From assembly GCA_002786025.1 (NCBI GenBank), contig NHNW01000046.1, forward strand, positions 583,898 through 647,897: 64,000 nt of DNA. The letters run 5' to 3'. Of this stretch, positions 51,148 through 61,606 are shown one piece after another. Under the pieces are notes generated by a model. That model was not told where the DNA came from. It ran no database searches and saw only the letters and a list, made by a program, of their open reading frames with translations. The DNA comes from Zasmidium citrigriseum (Eukaryota > Ascomycota > Dothideomycetes > Mycosphaerellales > Mycosphaerellaceae). The translations under genes and the position numbers were made by a program. Numbering within the stretch: position 1 is the first letter of the stretch; each line of letters starts with the position of its first letter.

Positions 51148-51492
51148 TGCGAACAACCTTCGGTCTCATGCCGAAGTGGAGGAGGGCAATCAGCCGCTGT
51201 TACATTGGATGGATGCCAGGGTGCTGATGTCTGTTTTCGAAGTTAGTCGAGAGCGCGTGTTTCAGCCATTCGCATTGTTGTTCGCGCCAACGTGAGGCAG
51301 AATGGCGGGCGCTAATGCATGATGGAAGTGCAGTAGAACGGGTGGATGCAACGATCGTCGTGGAGGGAGAATGCTGATGCAGCGACAGAGTGTCGTTGAT
51401 CAGAAACGTGGACGGCAGGTCGGCAAGCGCTCCGAGGCTCGAGCTCAACAGTCTTGTCCCTGGAACAACAGTGCCCTAAGTTCGGGATAGAA
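51148..51492. other. Intergenic region before the transposon
   Basis: These 345 bp hold the promoter of the phosphoesterase. Unlike the block that follows, CpA and TpG occur at normal frequency. No gene is seen. Confidence 0.4.
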
Positions 51493-51494
51493 TA

Positions 51495-51534
51495 CAGGGC
51501 GTCTTGTGCATACGGGAATGTACCGCCCGTGCCG
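51495..51534 (+). repeat. Left terminal inverted repeat of the transposon
   Basis: A 40-bp end matching the reverse complement of 54203-54242 at 39 of 40 positions (A versus G at position 28). CpA/TpG are not depleted here. Confidence 0.88.
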
Positions 51535-51605
51535 GTAAGACGCTTTTCCAAAGAGAGGGATGATTTGCAGGCATATTCGCTGTAGCCGGCCCAATCGGAT
51601 GAATA

Positions 51606-54060
51606 CTAACTTACTAGGGTTTGCGACTTCATCTCATGTTAATAGTATAGGCTATATATACCCTATTGTAAGGTATTATTAATTTAGCTACTATAGAGAC
51701 TATATATATACTTCTTCTTAATACGTAAGTAGCGACTAGTAAGTAAATGACTTCTACTTATTAATTAGTAGCGAGTTAGACTACCTTCTGCCTTAATAAC
51801 TACCTTAATTCGGTCTAGTATAGAGCGAACTAGTAACTCTATATATTACTCTATTATAAGCTTATTCTATACCTATAGTACTAGTCTACGAAGGTGCTCG
51901 ACGTCCGTAACTCGGTAATAGTTGTTAATGTAATACTTAACCCTTAAGAAGTAGTTCTCGATAGGATTAAGATCTAGAGAGCTAGCTAGCTATAGTAGTA
52001 GATAGATACTAGCCTAAGCGAAGGTATCCTTCGTATAGTAAGCGATATAAGGGCCGGCGTTATTGTGTATAAAGATAGCGTAATAAAGGTGCCTTAGAGC
52101 TAGATATAGAGTATTAAAGGCCGTTATAGCGTCTAGCAGCTTATCGTTAACACGCTAGTATTTAGTAACGGCTAAGGGTAAGATATTATTAGTATATATC
52201 TACCTATTAATCTTATACTAGTCTAGTAGTCTAGCCTATCGCTACCGCTCTACTATTGTCGTATTAGAGCTTCTATATATCCGTTTAGGCTAGACGAAGT
52301 ATAGTCCTCGCCTATACTAGCCGCTAATAAAGCCCGTAAATATATTACTAAAGCCGCCGCTACTCTAGAAGCTAGCGGCGAGGTAGGTAATATCGAAGGC
52401 TTCGTCTAGAAGGCGTATAACGAGGATTCGCTAACAGCCGTATCGCTTATTAACTAAGAACTCGTCGCTCTAGGTGTACTAATACTAGTCTTTAAACTAC
52501 TAGTCCTCGTAGAGTAGCGTAAACTATAGCCGAGCCTACTTCTTCGTTATAGTAAGCTATAGCTTCCTTCGAGTAACGTAGCGGTTATAGCCTATCTCTT
52601 AAAGTGCCCTTTTAAGCGTCGTAATCGTTAGATTAAGCTCTAAGGTGTACTAGAGCGAGCGATATAGTATACGGCGGGCGGCTATAGAGCGCGAGAGGGT
52701 ATTACGAATATATAGATAGCTCGGTAAGTCGAGAATCGGATCGATAGGTAGGCGATTATAGGTAATACGTAACCTTCTTAGAGTATATACCTCGCGAGTA
52801 ATCTTCGATACTATACTAATCCTTAGGCTAGTCTACGTCGCTATATTACTAATACGCTATCGTAGCTTATAGAATAATACCTTTACGGTCTAGCGGGTAC
52901 TATATAGGACGCTAGTACGCCTAAACTAGCCTACCTTACTAGTAAACGTAATTAAGTTATCGACTTCTTCGCGATTACGACGAGCAATCGCTTCCTTATT
53001 AACTTCTACCTCTTTAACGGCCGCCGGCGGCTCGTCTTCCTCTTCTTCGACACCCTTATTATTAGTATCGCTTCCGCTATTACCGCTATTACTAGCGGCC
53101 GTTAGATCCGTTACCTAGCCGATCCTAGCTATAATTATAGGCTCCGAGTCGAAATCGAGGTCTATTAACGGTATCGACTATAGCGGCGGCGTATAAGGAG
53201 CCGGAGGAGCCGGATAAGTCTCTAACCCCCTTAGCTCTATTAGTATCGTATTATACGGTGTCTAAAGGCGACTATAGTGCCTACGTCTACCGTAGCGGGC
53301 GTAGTACTAGTCGCTATACGTGTATAGTATTCTAAAGTGCTTACTAGACTAATATACTTAGTATATAGTATAGCTCTTTAAGGGTAATTAGGTACTAACT
53401 ATATCCGTCGATAGAGCGCTCGAGGTTAGCCTTAAAGGTAGGCTCGATTTCCTTATAAAAGATCTTAATTAGGTTCTTATTAGGATAGTAGTATAGCTAG
53501 TCCTTCTATATTATACTCTCTACTAACGATTTTGTAGGTATTTAACACCTCTAAACGACGCCCTATATACGCCGCTCCTACCCTCTACCTACTCGCCCTT
53601 AATAAGCTACCTTATTATTAGAAACCGGCTCTTTTATTATTAGATCCCTAATTAACTATTAGGCTTCACCTAGATACGTAGGCTAGGTTACGTAACGAGG
53701 GCGAATAGCTATAGAAACGATAGTAGGTAAAGGTATCCCTCGGATACGACTTAGACTAATAACTAAGGAAGGAAGAGTATCTAAAGTATAGTGTAAAAAG
53801 TACTATAGGCGCTAAGCTAGCGCTCCGCGGGCTTATCGCCTAAGGTATCCCTTAGACTAACTTTATTAGAGTAAAGCTATCCTTATATTAATACCTCTAG
53901 TATTATCTCTAGTACCGCCGACGTTACGAGTAGCGCCTATTTAGCTGCAAAAAGGAGGGTTTCGAGGATTAGTAAGGTTAAAGAGAAGATTAAGAAGGTC
54001 TATAAGTAGGCTAGCTACTATAATCGAAGATAGATACGTTAAAACGCGATCTAGAGGGCA
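51606..54060. other. RIP-mutated core
   Basis: CpA and TpG are almost absent and TpA is very common, while CpG persists, the pattern left by RIP. It begins and ends rather sharply, about 70 bp inside the left inverted repeat and 140 bp inside the right one. The longest open frames are far shorter than elsewhere in the window. Confidence 0.85.
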
Positions 54061-54202
54061 TTGTTTACGAAGCCTAACTCGCACAGGCCCAATATCAACA
54101 CCATATCACGTGCGGGAATGGACGAATCACAGACACCCGACGATCAGGGATAAACCATGGAAATCACTGCCAAAACGAGCCTAATCTCCCAATCCTTCAG
54201 GG

Positions 54203-54242
54203 CGGCACGGGCGGCACATTCCCGTATGCACAAGACGCCCTG
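54203..54242 (-). repeat. Right terminal inverted repeat of the transposon
   Basis: The 40-bp partner of 51495-51534. Outside it is the TA target duplication. Confidence 0.88.
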
Positions 54243-54244
54243 TA

Positions 54245-54550
54245 GATCCCTCACATACCACTTCACCTCTTGTTGCAATTTCACCCACTCAAAAGCAGTT
54301 ATTGTTGCTGCTTCACTTTAGCTACTAGATCGGCCGCTGCCTTCCTTGCTTGACTTGCTCACCTAGACTGCCCACGATCGTCTTTTCTAAATTGGCACTG
54401 CGGACGGAATGAGAAGCACGACTCTCAACAGGTCGTCTCTGTATTTTGGGTATGAACAGGAGTGATGTACCGTCTGGCACCATTACAACAGCTATTGTAT
54501 TCAAATAGCCCTGACGATCCTGACGCATACCAGCCAACGCTTCCCCTCCT
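54245..54550. other. Intergenic region after the transposon
   Basis: These 306 bp of unique sequence form the 3' flank of the Srp40-like gene. No gene is seen. Confidence 0.4.
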
Positions 54551-55875
54551 CTAATCGTCGAACTTGATGCCCTTCGGTGTCAAGTCTATCATCCCGCCGC
54601 GGTATGCACCTGTAAAGAGCAGTGTGTCAGCATTTGTTACCATCCTCCCGACATGGGATCGAAGCCGACTCCAGCGAGGAAATCGCCGAGATCGTCTTTA
54701 GATCCAAAGTCGTTGTCTTCGATCCAGTCGAATGACGACGTTGAAGATGATGGAATCGTGTGCTTACCTCGCTTCTTCTTGTTTTTCTCCTTGGTGAAGC
54801 CCTTGCCCTTGGTCACCGACAAATCGCGATATGCCCGATCGGCATAGTCGTATGAGACGTAATCGTTGCTCGCGAACCGAGGGTCGACCTTCTGATCAGT
54901 TGGGATGCGAGAGAATGGGACCTGCTTCTTCTTGGCCTCAGCAGCGGCAGCCTTCTTGCTCACGGGCATCTGCTTAAGACGATCGGGGTGTATATGGCTG
55001 GGCTCCTCGCTGTCGTTCTCCTTCTCGCCCGCCGACTCGCCCTCCAGCGTGGCGGAAGACTGTGACCCAGCGTCTTTGGGCTGTGTGTCTGGAAGGGAGG
55101 TCTTGATTTGATCAACGCCCTTCTTTTTCTTCTTCTCGGGAGCGGCTGGCTGCTTCTTCGTCTCTTTCTCGCTCTCGCTGTCGCTGTCCGAATCGCTGCT
55201 CGAGTCCGAGTCGCTTGAACTGTCGTCGCTGTCCGAGTCGGAATCTGAACTCGAAGAATCGGACTCGCTCGCGCTGGAGACAGGACCTTCCACTTTCGTC
55301 TTCTTGGCGGGTGGAGCATCGCTTTCGCTGGAAGAGCTCGAGTCGTCCGAGTCGCTGTCACTTTCTTCAGAGGACGAGTCGCTGGAAGAGGAAGGCGTTG
55401 GGGCTCGCTTTCGTTTCACACCGGCTTTGGTAGGGCTTTCGTCGGATTCGTCATCACTGGAGCTGCTGTCCTCGTCCGAGTCGTCGTCGCTAGTCTCTTC
55501 GGCCTCCACTTCCACCACAACCCCTTCAGCAGGGTCCCGCTCCGATTCGTCCTCGCTATCGCTGCTGTCCTCGCTCGATTCTTCTGCCGCTCCCGCATCT
55601 TCATCCTCCGAGTCTGGCAGGGTTGGGTGCTTCTCATTGGCGTCGTACCACTCCTCGTAGAGATCTAGCAGGGGAATGGCCGTCTTGGCCTGGATGCCAC
55701 GCTCCCATTCGGCGATGTCGATGATGAGACCGTTCTTCTTGGCCTCCTTGTACAGACTTGCGAAGGTCTTGGTGTAGCCGAGCTGGTCGAGGAAGTGGGC
55801 GATCTGGGAGAGGACGTCGAGAAGTTTCGGCGGGGGTGCCTCGTCGTCGGACCACAGCTGCGTGAGGTCGGCCAT
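54551..55875 (-). CDS. SRP40: Srp40/Nopp140-like nucleolar phosphoprotein
   Basis: This is a nucleolar chaperone of box snoRNPs. Two exons are read, 54768-55875 and 54551-54609, with a 158-nt intron (GTAAGC donor, TTTACAG acceptor); 388 aa. A LisH domain occupies about residues 15-50 (LLDVLSQIAHFLDQLGYTKT, FASLYKEAKKNG). A long Ser/Asp/Glu region, very rich in CK2-type sites and broken by basic patches (KRKRAPTPS, KKTKVEG), follows. The conserved SRP40_C domain is split by the intron: RAYRDLSVTKGKGFTKEKNK and KKRG in exon 1, then AYRGGMIDLTPKGIKFDD in exon 2. The retained intron is open in frame and would replace this end with 42 other residues. Divergent from the Rxt2-like gene by 312 bp. 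Confidence 0.9.
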
Positions 55876-56187
55876 GGCGGCGGTGGAGAGATGAAGGGAG
55901 GGGAAAGAGGGGGATGGGGGGGCGGCGGTGACGGCGGCGGAGGAGCGGAGGAGCGGAGGAGAAGGGGGCGGTGGGGAGTAGCGACAGGCGTGAGAAGAGT
56001 AGAGGAGTATATTTCATCGAAAATTAGAGATCTGTGCACGCGGAAGCTACTAGGTTCGGCCCGCCAACTCTGACCCCGAACGGTCCACCACGGACTTGGA
56101 GCTTCCAAGATCCAATTGCTTTCACCTTTCGTCACAACCACACCTCACCTTCACAAACACGACATTGATTACAGATTTGATTGAAGC
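55876..56187. promoter_or_regulatory. Divergent promoter region, Srp40-like and Rxt2-like genes
   Basis: These 312 bp lie between start codons. The Srp40 leader (about 55880-55975) is strongly purine-biased on the plus strand (GGA/GGC runs). No TATA box is seen. Confidence 0.45.
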
Positions 56188-57758
56188 ATGGCGCAACAGG
56201 TGCAGTTCGCGGAGGCGATTCGCAGCATGAAGCTGGCCATGAAGCGGCGGCCCGATGAGTCGGACAGCGACGCCGACGTCGAGTACCACACGAACCGCGG
56301 GAACAAACTGAAGCGCAGGGCCAGGCACATCCAGCGCGACCGCCTGGACGACACGGGGCGATTGGCCTATAGGACGGTATGTTCATATCGCAAGAGAAAT
56401 ATCCAAATGCGTTCCTGACGTGTAAATTACAGAAGATCACCCATGCCGGCTACACGCGCAACACCATCTCCAGAAATCCTCCCCTGTTCGACGACGACGG
56501 CGACCTGTACTCGCCCGCCTCCTCCGACAACGACGACCGATATGGCGAGCCTGTCGAAGAGAACCCTTTTGGCGATGTACAGCTCGAGAACTTGCTGCGC
56601 CCTCTCACTTCCGCCGCCGAACTGCCCACCCATCCAAGCCTCAGCATTCCTTACAAGAGCAAGGCAGTCACACAGATGGCTCAAGAGGCGCTGGAGATGC
56701 TGCGACAAGAACGGACAAACCTGTGGAAAGCGAAGCATTTGCTGCAGAGGCTGAGGGGAGATTTGGATTGGGCGCCGTGCACGGTATTCGAGACGGAAAA
56801 CGATTCATTGCTGCTCAACGGCGAGGGAAGCGTCGAGGGGCACAGTGCAGTGCCCAGTATCACCATGGATCAACCACCGCTCGAGTTTGAGCCGCCCGCG
56901 ACTTTGGATTATCAGATGGTGGACGACGTGGCCAAGACAGCGCCAATTACGGATTCGAGTGGTGTAGACGGGGATTCGATGCAGGGCGTGGAGGCTGTGG
57001 ATATGGTGGCGGCATCGGGCACAGCAGAGCAGCCAGCAGACGGCGCGGAGAAAGAAGGCCAGCGGCAGGATGGCGACGACAAGGCTGAGAGTGCTCCAAG
57101 CGTACCGCAGCCCAATGGAGAAACAGCCGAGCAACCGACGAACACCACAGCGGATGATGCGGCTCCGGAGCAGGCTGTACATGCAAGCGTAGTGGACCTC
57201 GCCGAGCGGGAGGCTGCTTCGGAGACGGGCTCCAACAGCAACGGCACCAACACGCATGCCATGACCACCCGAGCCCGAGCTCGCTCACCCGCCGAACGAT
57301 CCGACCGCACGCCGTCCCCTTCACCGAGCGATTCGGCCTCCATACCTGCTGTTCATCCGTGGTTCGTTGCTCCCGCCAGCTCCGTGGCCGATCGCGATCT
57401 TGGCATTCCCCCGAACGAAGCCGAAGATACCCGCAAGATACTCCTGATGTACGTGCAGAAACAAGAGCAGGTCGTGCGATCGCTCGATGCGCTGTATATG
57501 GGCCTGCAAAAGACGGATCGATTGCGAGATTACGTATATCGAAGCTGCAAAGCCGAAGCCCATCTCGTATCCGATGGAAAGGGCAACATGGTAACGGAGA
57601 TGAGCGATGGCGAGGACTGGTACGACATCTCGGATTGGGGACTGCAGCCGTGGGAGCTGAAGGACGGTCAGCTGGAGAAAGGCAAGGACGAGGTGGAGGA
57701 TGTGGAGGAAGAAGGGAGGAGGCGTCCTGGCCGTGGGAGGAGGGTGAATCGTATATGA
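56188..57758 (+). CDS. RXT2: Rxt2-like subunit of the Rpd3L histone deacetylase complex
   Basis: This is a nuclear subunit of the large Rpd3 deacetylase complex. Two exons are read, 56188-56376 and 56433-57758, with a 56-nt intron (GTATGT..TTACAG) at phase 0 joining LAYRT to KITHAG; 504 aa. The RXT2 N-terminal domain spans the junction: NRGNKLKRRARHIQRDRLDD, then GYTRNTISRNPPLFDDDGDL, followed by NPFGDVQLENLLRPLTSAAE and helices around QMAQEALEMLRQER. The middle (about 200-350) is acidic, disordered and Pro/Ser/Thr-rich. A later helical segment ARKILLMYVQKQEQVVRSLD-like region precedes WYDISDWGLQPWELKDG and a basic tail RRRPGRGRRVNR. Length and domain order match fungal homologs. Confidence 0.85.
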
Positions 57759-57833
57759 GCGAACTCACATTGCTATGCGTGGCAGACGACATGCACGAGC
57801 CCATGACTTGATGACCACATCCCTCTTATGACT

Positions 57834-59585
57834 CTAAGATGCCCTCAACGCTTCCCCTGCTCGCTGCAAGCCAGCCTTAGATGCCCGCGGCACGTCGGCT
57901 TGTGCCATTGAAATGTCAATGAGCTTCAGCCCTCGAGTCTGCGCGATCCGCTCGTCTGCAAGTACTTCCTCCAGCTCATCCCACGTTTTGGCTCTCCGTG
58001 ACATGACCGGATATTGCTCACTGTCCTCAGCGGCGCCAAAAAACCGAGCGGCTTCCGTATATTGCCAGGCGGGAACGTCGTTATAGTCAGCATCCATCCC
58101 ATTCAACCATCGTTCGTAGGCGTAGCCCCTGTTGTTGATCAGAAAGATGATGACGTCCAAGCGATACCGTATGATGTCCGACAGTGCCTGGCATGTGACT
58201 TGGAAGCTCCCATCTCCTTCGAACAAAATCGTCCGGCCTGGAATCTGAAGGTCTTGCTTCGCTGCGGCCACGCCTTGAGCGGCTGGCAACATCTGCCCTA
58301 TGGAACACCAGATACCAGAGGCGATGACCTGTGTCGGCGTGGGAAGTTGTATGTCTCTTCCTCCAATCAGGGGCGTTCCATTTGCTAGCAGGACGGTGTC
58401 GTGAGACTTCAGCCAGCTAGAGATACGAGTCCAAAAGTCGTCTTGTGTGATTGCAGAAGAGCCTGTAGGGCCCTGGTTGTCTTGTGAAGTAGCCATGGGG
58501 GGCTTGACTGTCTTATGCTGTGGAAATGAGCCGTGGCCGAGTCGACGCACCAGTTCCTCGAGCACCGGCTTGGATCTCACGAAGTGTACCTGGCTACCGA
58601 TGGTGATGCTGTCGAGCCCGAATGATATGCTCACTTCTGAGTCCGGTACTGCTGTCCAAGCAGCTGTGTTCGTGTCGCTCAAAAGAGGTCCAAAGAGCAA
58701 GGCCAGGTCAGTTGATCTGCTCAATTCAGTGGGCCCAGCGAGTGGTCCATTCCATGATGGTAACGACTCATCAACCACACCCTTGCCCGCACTGTAGCAC
58801 ATGGCTGGAATTTGCGTTAGTCGAGCGATCTCATTCGCGTGGGCGGCAAAGTCGCAGGGATAACTCAGCCCATCCGCAACAATGAGTGGCCTCTGGGCGG
58901 CTTGAATGCGGGACAGGATGGCAGATACCACGTGTGCCTCATCAGCTGGATCGTTCTCCTGCGTGACAAGATCCAACGGCTTGGAGAGCAGCGCTGCTGG
59001 CACAGCAGAGGAAATGGCATCACTTGGTAAGGTGACATAGACTGGCTTTGAGCGCTTCACGCACTCTGCGAGAACCTGATCGTACACACTCGCAGCTTCT
59101 TGAGGATCTGTATGGCTCAAGTCGGCCTGGGCGCAGGTGATGTGCTTGGCCATTTCGGCGTAGACTCCCAGTCGGCCATCGCCCAGAGAGTGATGGACAC
59201 AGGCTCCCGTCCGCCACTGCTTCCGCGAAGGCGTGCCCACAATGTGAACGACAGGGACACTTTCAGCGAAGCTACCAGCAATGGCGTTGATGGCAGACAA
59301 CTCGCCCACGCCGTATGTGGTGTAGACGGCGCCAACTCGTGGGGCTAACGTCGATCCATAACATTCCCTTGTTGCAGATCGAGCGGTGGCGGCGGCTCTG
59401 GCATAGCCATCAGCGGCGTATCCAGCACAGAGCTCATTTGCATTCCCGATCCATCGTAACCTGGAGGCTGGCAGAAAGTCGAGAGCCCGCAACATGAAGT
59501 CTCCGGGGACGCCATGGATCGAGTGGCAGTTGAGTTGTCTCAGGCGGCTGAAGATGTGCTGCGCGAGGGGTATCGTCGTCGCCAT
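57834..59585 (-). CDS. Thiamine-diphosphate decarboxylase (pyruvate/indolepyruvate decarboxylase-like)
   Basis: This cytosolic ThDP enzyme decarboxylates a 2-keto acid, for example pyruvate or indolepyruvate. It is intronless, 583 aa from ATG 59585. The pyrimidine-binding domain has HGVPGDFMLRALDFL and NANELCAGYAADGYAR, with the catalytic Glu51, then YTTYGVGELSAINAIAGSFA and the catalytic His pair VHHSLGDG at 131-132. The pyrophosphate domain has the ThDP fingerprint FEGDGSFQVTCQALSDIIRY ending in LINNRGYAYE. About 18 residues (64-81, TARSATRECYGSTLAPR) sit between DGYAR and VGAVYTTYG, where most relatives have only a few; no canonical intron explains them. Substrate preference cannot be read from motifs alone. 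Confidence 0.92.
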   Translation of the reverse strand: MATTIPLAQHIFSRLRQLNCHSIHGVPGDFMLRALDFLPASRLRWIGNANELCAGYAADGYARAAATARSATRECYGSTLAPRVGAVYTTYGVGELSAINAIAGSFAESVPVVHIVGTPSRKQWRTGACVHHSLGDGRLGVYAEMAKHITCAQADLSHTDPQEAASVYDQVLAECVKRSKPVYVTLPSDAISSAVPAALLSKPLDLVTQENDPADEAHVVSAILSRIQAAQRPLIVADGLSYPCDFAAHANEIARLTQIPAMCYSAGKGVVDESLPSWNGPLAGPTELSRSTDLALLFGPLLSDTNTAAWTAVPDSEVSISFGLDSITIGSQVHFVRSKPVLEELVRRLGHGSFPQHKTVKPPMATSQDNQGPTGSSAITQDDFWTRISSWLKSHDTVLLANGTPLIGGRDIQLPTPTQVIASGIWCSIGQMLPAAQGVAAAKQDLQIPGRTILFEGDGSFQVTCQALSDIIRYRLDVIIFLINNRGYAYERWLNGMDADYNDVPAWQYTEAARFFGAAEDSEQYPVMSRRAKTWDELEEVLADERIAQTRGLKLIDISMAQADVPRASKAGLQRAGEALRAS

Positions 59586-59747
59586 GGGAGGATCTGTACA
59601 TTGAGAGAAACCATCCAGATGCCTGCTCTGATCCGAATGATATTTTGGGTCCGATTGTGTGAGGGTGAGGTGGCATGCCGTGAGCTGAAGAAGCGGAGAA
59701 GTGGGCCACTTCGAGTTGCTGACATCCCAACCCATCGATTTGCGAAT

Positions 59748-60227
59748 TCATCCCTCAACTGTGAACAGCACTTTCAACCACAGACTGCAGCCTTTGCAAC
59801 CGGTGATGAGCTCGCCATAGTCGGCGTTCTTCTCGAGCTCCGACTCGGTGACGACGAACTCGCTGCTGCAGCGACAGGGTTTGTTCCATCTGCCGGCGTC
59901 TTCGTCGAAATTCAGCTCGTCCAGATCCACCGTTTCCATGCCAGTGTGGCGGGTGCTGTCCTCGCCGTCGGCACGCTGCAGACACAATTGTTGGTCGTAC
60001 TGTGAGCGTGACTGTGGATCCGCCAGGACTTTGTACGCGTGGGAGATCTCGTCGATGCTGGGGACCCCACCGCCCTGATACTCGTTGCGACCTGCATGCT
60101 GTTTGTCCGGGTGATAAAAGAGCAGCGCCTGTCTATAGGCCTGTCGAAGCCGTTCGGTGGGGATTCTCGCCTCGTGCTGCACATCGTCCAGTCCCAGGAT
60201 CTGGTAATAAGTGATTGACTTGGCCAT
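59748..60227 (-). CDS. DPH4: Diphthamide biosynthesis protein 4 (J domain plus CSL zinc finger)
   Basis: This protein supports electron transfer in the first step of diphthamide formation on elongation factor 2. It is 159 aa from ATG 60227 and intronless. The J domain is at 5-79: TYYQILGLDDV, AYRQALLFYHPDKQH with the HPD triad at 39-41, and ISHAYKVLADPQSRSQYD. The CSL zinc finger is C-terminal, with cysteines 118, 120, 144 and 147 (PCRCSSEF, ELITGCKGCSLWLKVLF). It lies 162 bp behind the decarboxylase on the same strand and 222 bp from the divergent 3-beta-HSD-like gene. The domain pair and length are diagnostic. Confidence 0.94.
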   Translation of the reverse strand: MAKSITYYQILGLDDVQHEARIPTERLRQAYRQALLFYHPDKQHAGRNEYQGGGVPSIDEISHAYKVLADPQSRSQYDQQLCLQRADGEDSTRHTGMETVDLDELNFDEDAGRWNKPCRCSSEFVVTESELEKNADYGELITGCKGCSLWLKVLFTVEG

Positions 60228-60449
60228 GGATGTCAAAAGTTTCGAGGTTCGAGAGTTGATGGGACGAGAGTTCATTTCATTTCGTCGCTGAGTCATGTCC
60301 ATCGGCAGACCGGCCCGAGCTTCAGCGATGGTTCGACTGAGGATCGTGAGGATCGGATTCCAACCTCTCTTTCAACTCGACGCCATCATCATCATCGAGC
60401 ATCGCGCTCTGATGGCCGCCGGCATCGACCAAACAGCCCCGTGACGGCC

Positions 60450-61606
60450 ATGTCTGGCAACAAATCGACGACGACGCACGTGCTGGTCACGGGCGGTTCG
60501 GGCTTCCTGGGCGGCAGCATCGTGAAGGCATTGTTGGAGAAACATCCGGACTGGAAGATAACTGTTCTCGATCTTCATCCACCGCCGGAACATATCTTGG
60601 ACCGTATCTCCTCGTTTGTCCAGGCCGACATCACATCCTCATCGAGTGTGGATGCAGCATTCTCGAAACTCCGGCCGGATCTCGTGTGCCATTGTGCTGG
60701 CATCGTGCCCGCGAGGAACGATCGATACAGCAGCAATCGAAAGCAGTGGGAGAAGGTCAAGGCGATCAACTACGAAGGCACCAAGAACGTCCTCGCCGCC
60801 ACGCTGTCTGCTGGCTGTTGCAAATTTGTCTACACAAGCTCCTGCACCGTGATTATTGACGACCTACTTCATGACTACTTTAATGTCAACGAGACGACGC
60901 CGCTGGGCCACGCCACTCTGCACTATGGCAAGTCGAAAGCGATGGCTGAGCAGCACGTTCTTTCTCCTGAGCATGTTACCCAACACGGACTCCAAGCCTG
61001 TGCTCTGCGGCCTTGTACCATAATTGGCGAAGGTGATACAGCCGTCATAAGCTTGATTCACGACTTGATCGCAAAGCGGGAGACGTTCTTCATCATCGGC
61101 GACGGTGACAACCTGTACGACTTCATGCACATTGACAATGCCGTCCACGCACACATACTGGCCATGGAGAATCTGCTGACCACGGCCACTGCCGCCGGCC
61201 ATGCGTTCTTTGTCTCGAACCAGCAACCCGTGTATTTCTGGGATTTTTTTGCATACACCTGGGCGCAGTTCGGGCACGTCCCTCCATTCAGGATCAAGAT
61301 TCCTATGGCCGTCGCTTGGGTCGCAGGTCTGATCGCGGAAGTCGTGACGTACTGTACTGGCGCTGATGCGACCATCGATCGAGGAAGCGTCTGGGACGCC
61401 GTGAGGACGCATTACGCAGACAACAGCAAAGCCCGCGAGATCTTGGGTTACGAGCCCAAGATCGACCTCGCTGAAGGTGTGAGGAGGAGTTGTGCGGTAA
61501 GTGAATCGACCACGAGCTTCGACGCAGCACTAATCCACGATTGTAGGACTACAAGCGGTATCTTGCGACCCAAGCCCAAGACCACGAGACGAAGAAAGCT
61601 AGGTAG
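60450..61606 (+). CDS. 3-beta-HSD/sterol C4-decarboxylase-like NAD(P)-dependent reductase (extended SDR)
   Basis: This oxidoreductase acts on a sterol or similar alcohol/ketone, probably at the ER membrane. Two exons are read, 60450-61496 and 61547-61606, with a 50-nt intron (GTAAGT..TTGTAG) at phase 0 joining RRSCA to DYKRY; 368 aa. The cofactor motif HVLVTGGSGFLGGSIVKALL is at 10-29, followed by VLDLHPPP, an acidic end. Later motifs are FVYTSSCTVI (active-site Ser) and YGKSKAMAEQH (YxxxK). The 3-beta-HSD blocks are ALRPCTIIGEGDT, FIIGDGDNLYDFMHIDNAVH and FVSNQQPVYFWDFF. A hydrophobic segment near the end (PMAVAWVAGLIAEVVTY) could anchor it. It resembles Erg26, but too many relatives exist to name it. 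Confidence 0.86.

Larger units (their letters stand above)
51495..54242 (-). mobile_element. Tc1/mariner-like (DD34E) DNA transposon, RIP-destroyed, with intact terminal inverted repeats
   Basis: The element is 2748 bp and flanked on both sides by the dinucleotide TA (51493-51494 and 54243-54244), the usual target duplication of this superfamily. Its ends are 40-bp inverted repeats that start CAGGGCGTCTTGTGCATACG and differ at one base. On the minus strand near 51950-52080, transposase remnants read IHNNAGPY and, 34 residues on, LDLNPIEN. This is the spacing of the DD34E catalytic pair, with a D-to-N change at the second acid and two in-frame TAG stops. Frames are saturated with stops, consistent with C-to-T mutation of CpA. 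No functional transposase remains. Full length is longer than most Tc1-like elements, so a nested insertion cannot be excluded. Confidence 0.82.
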
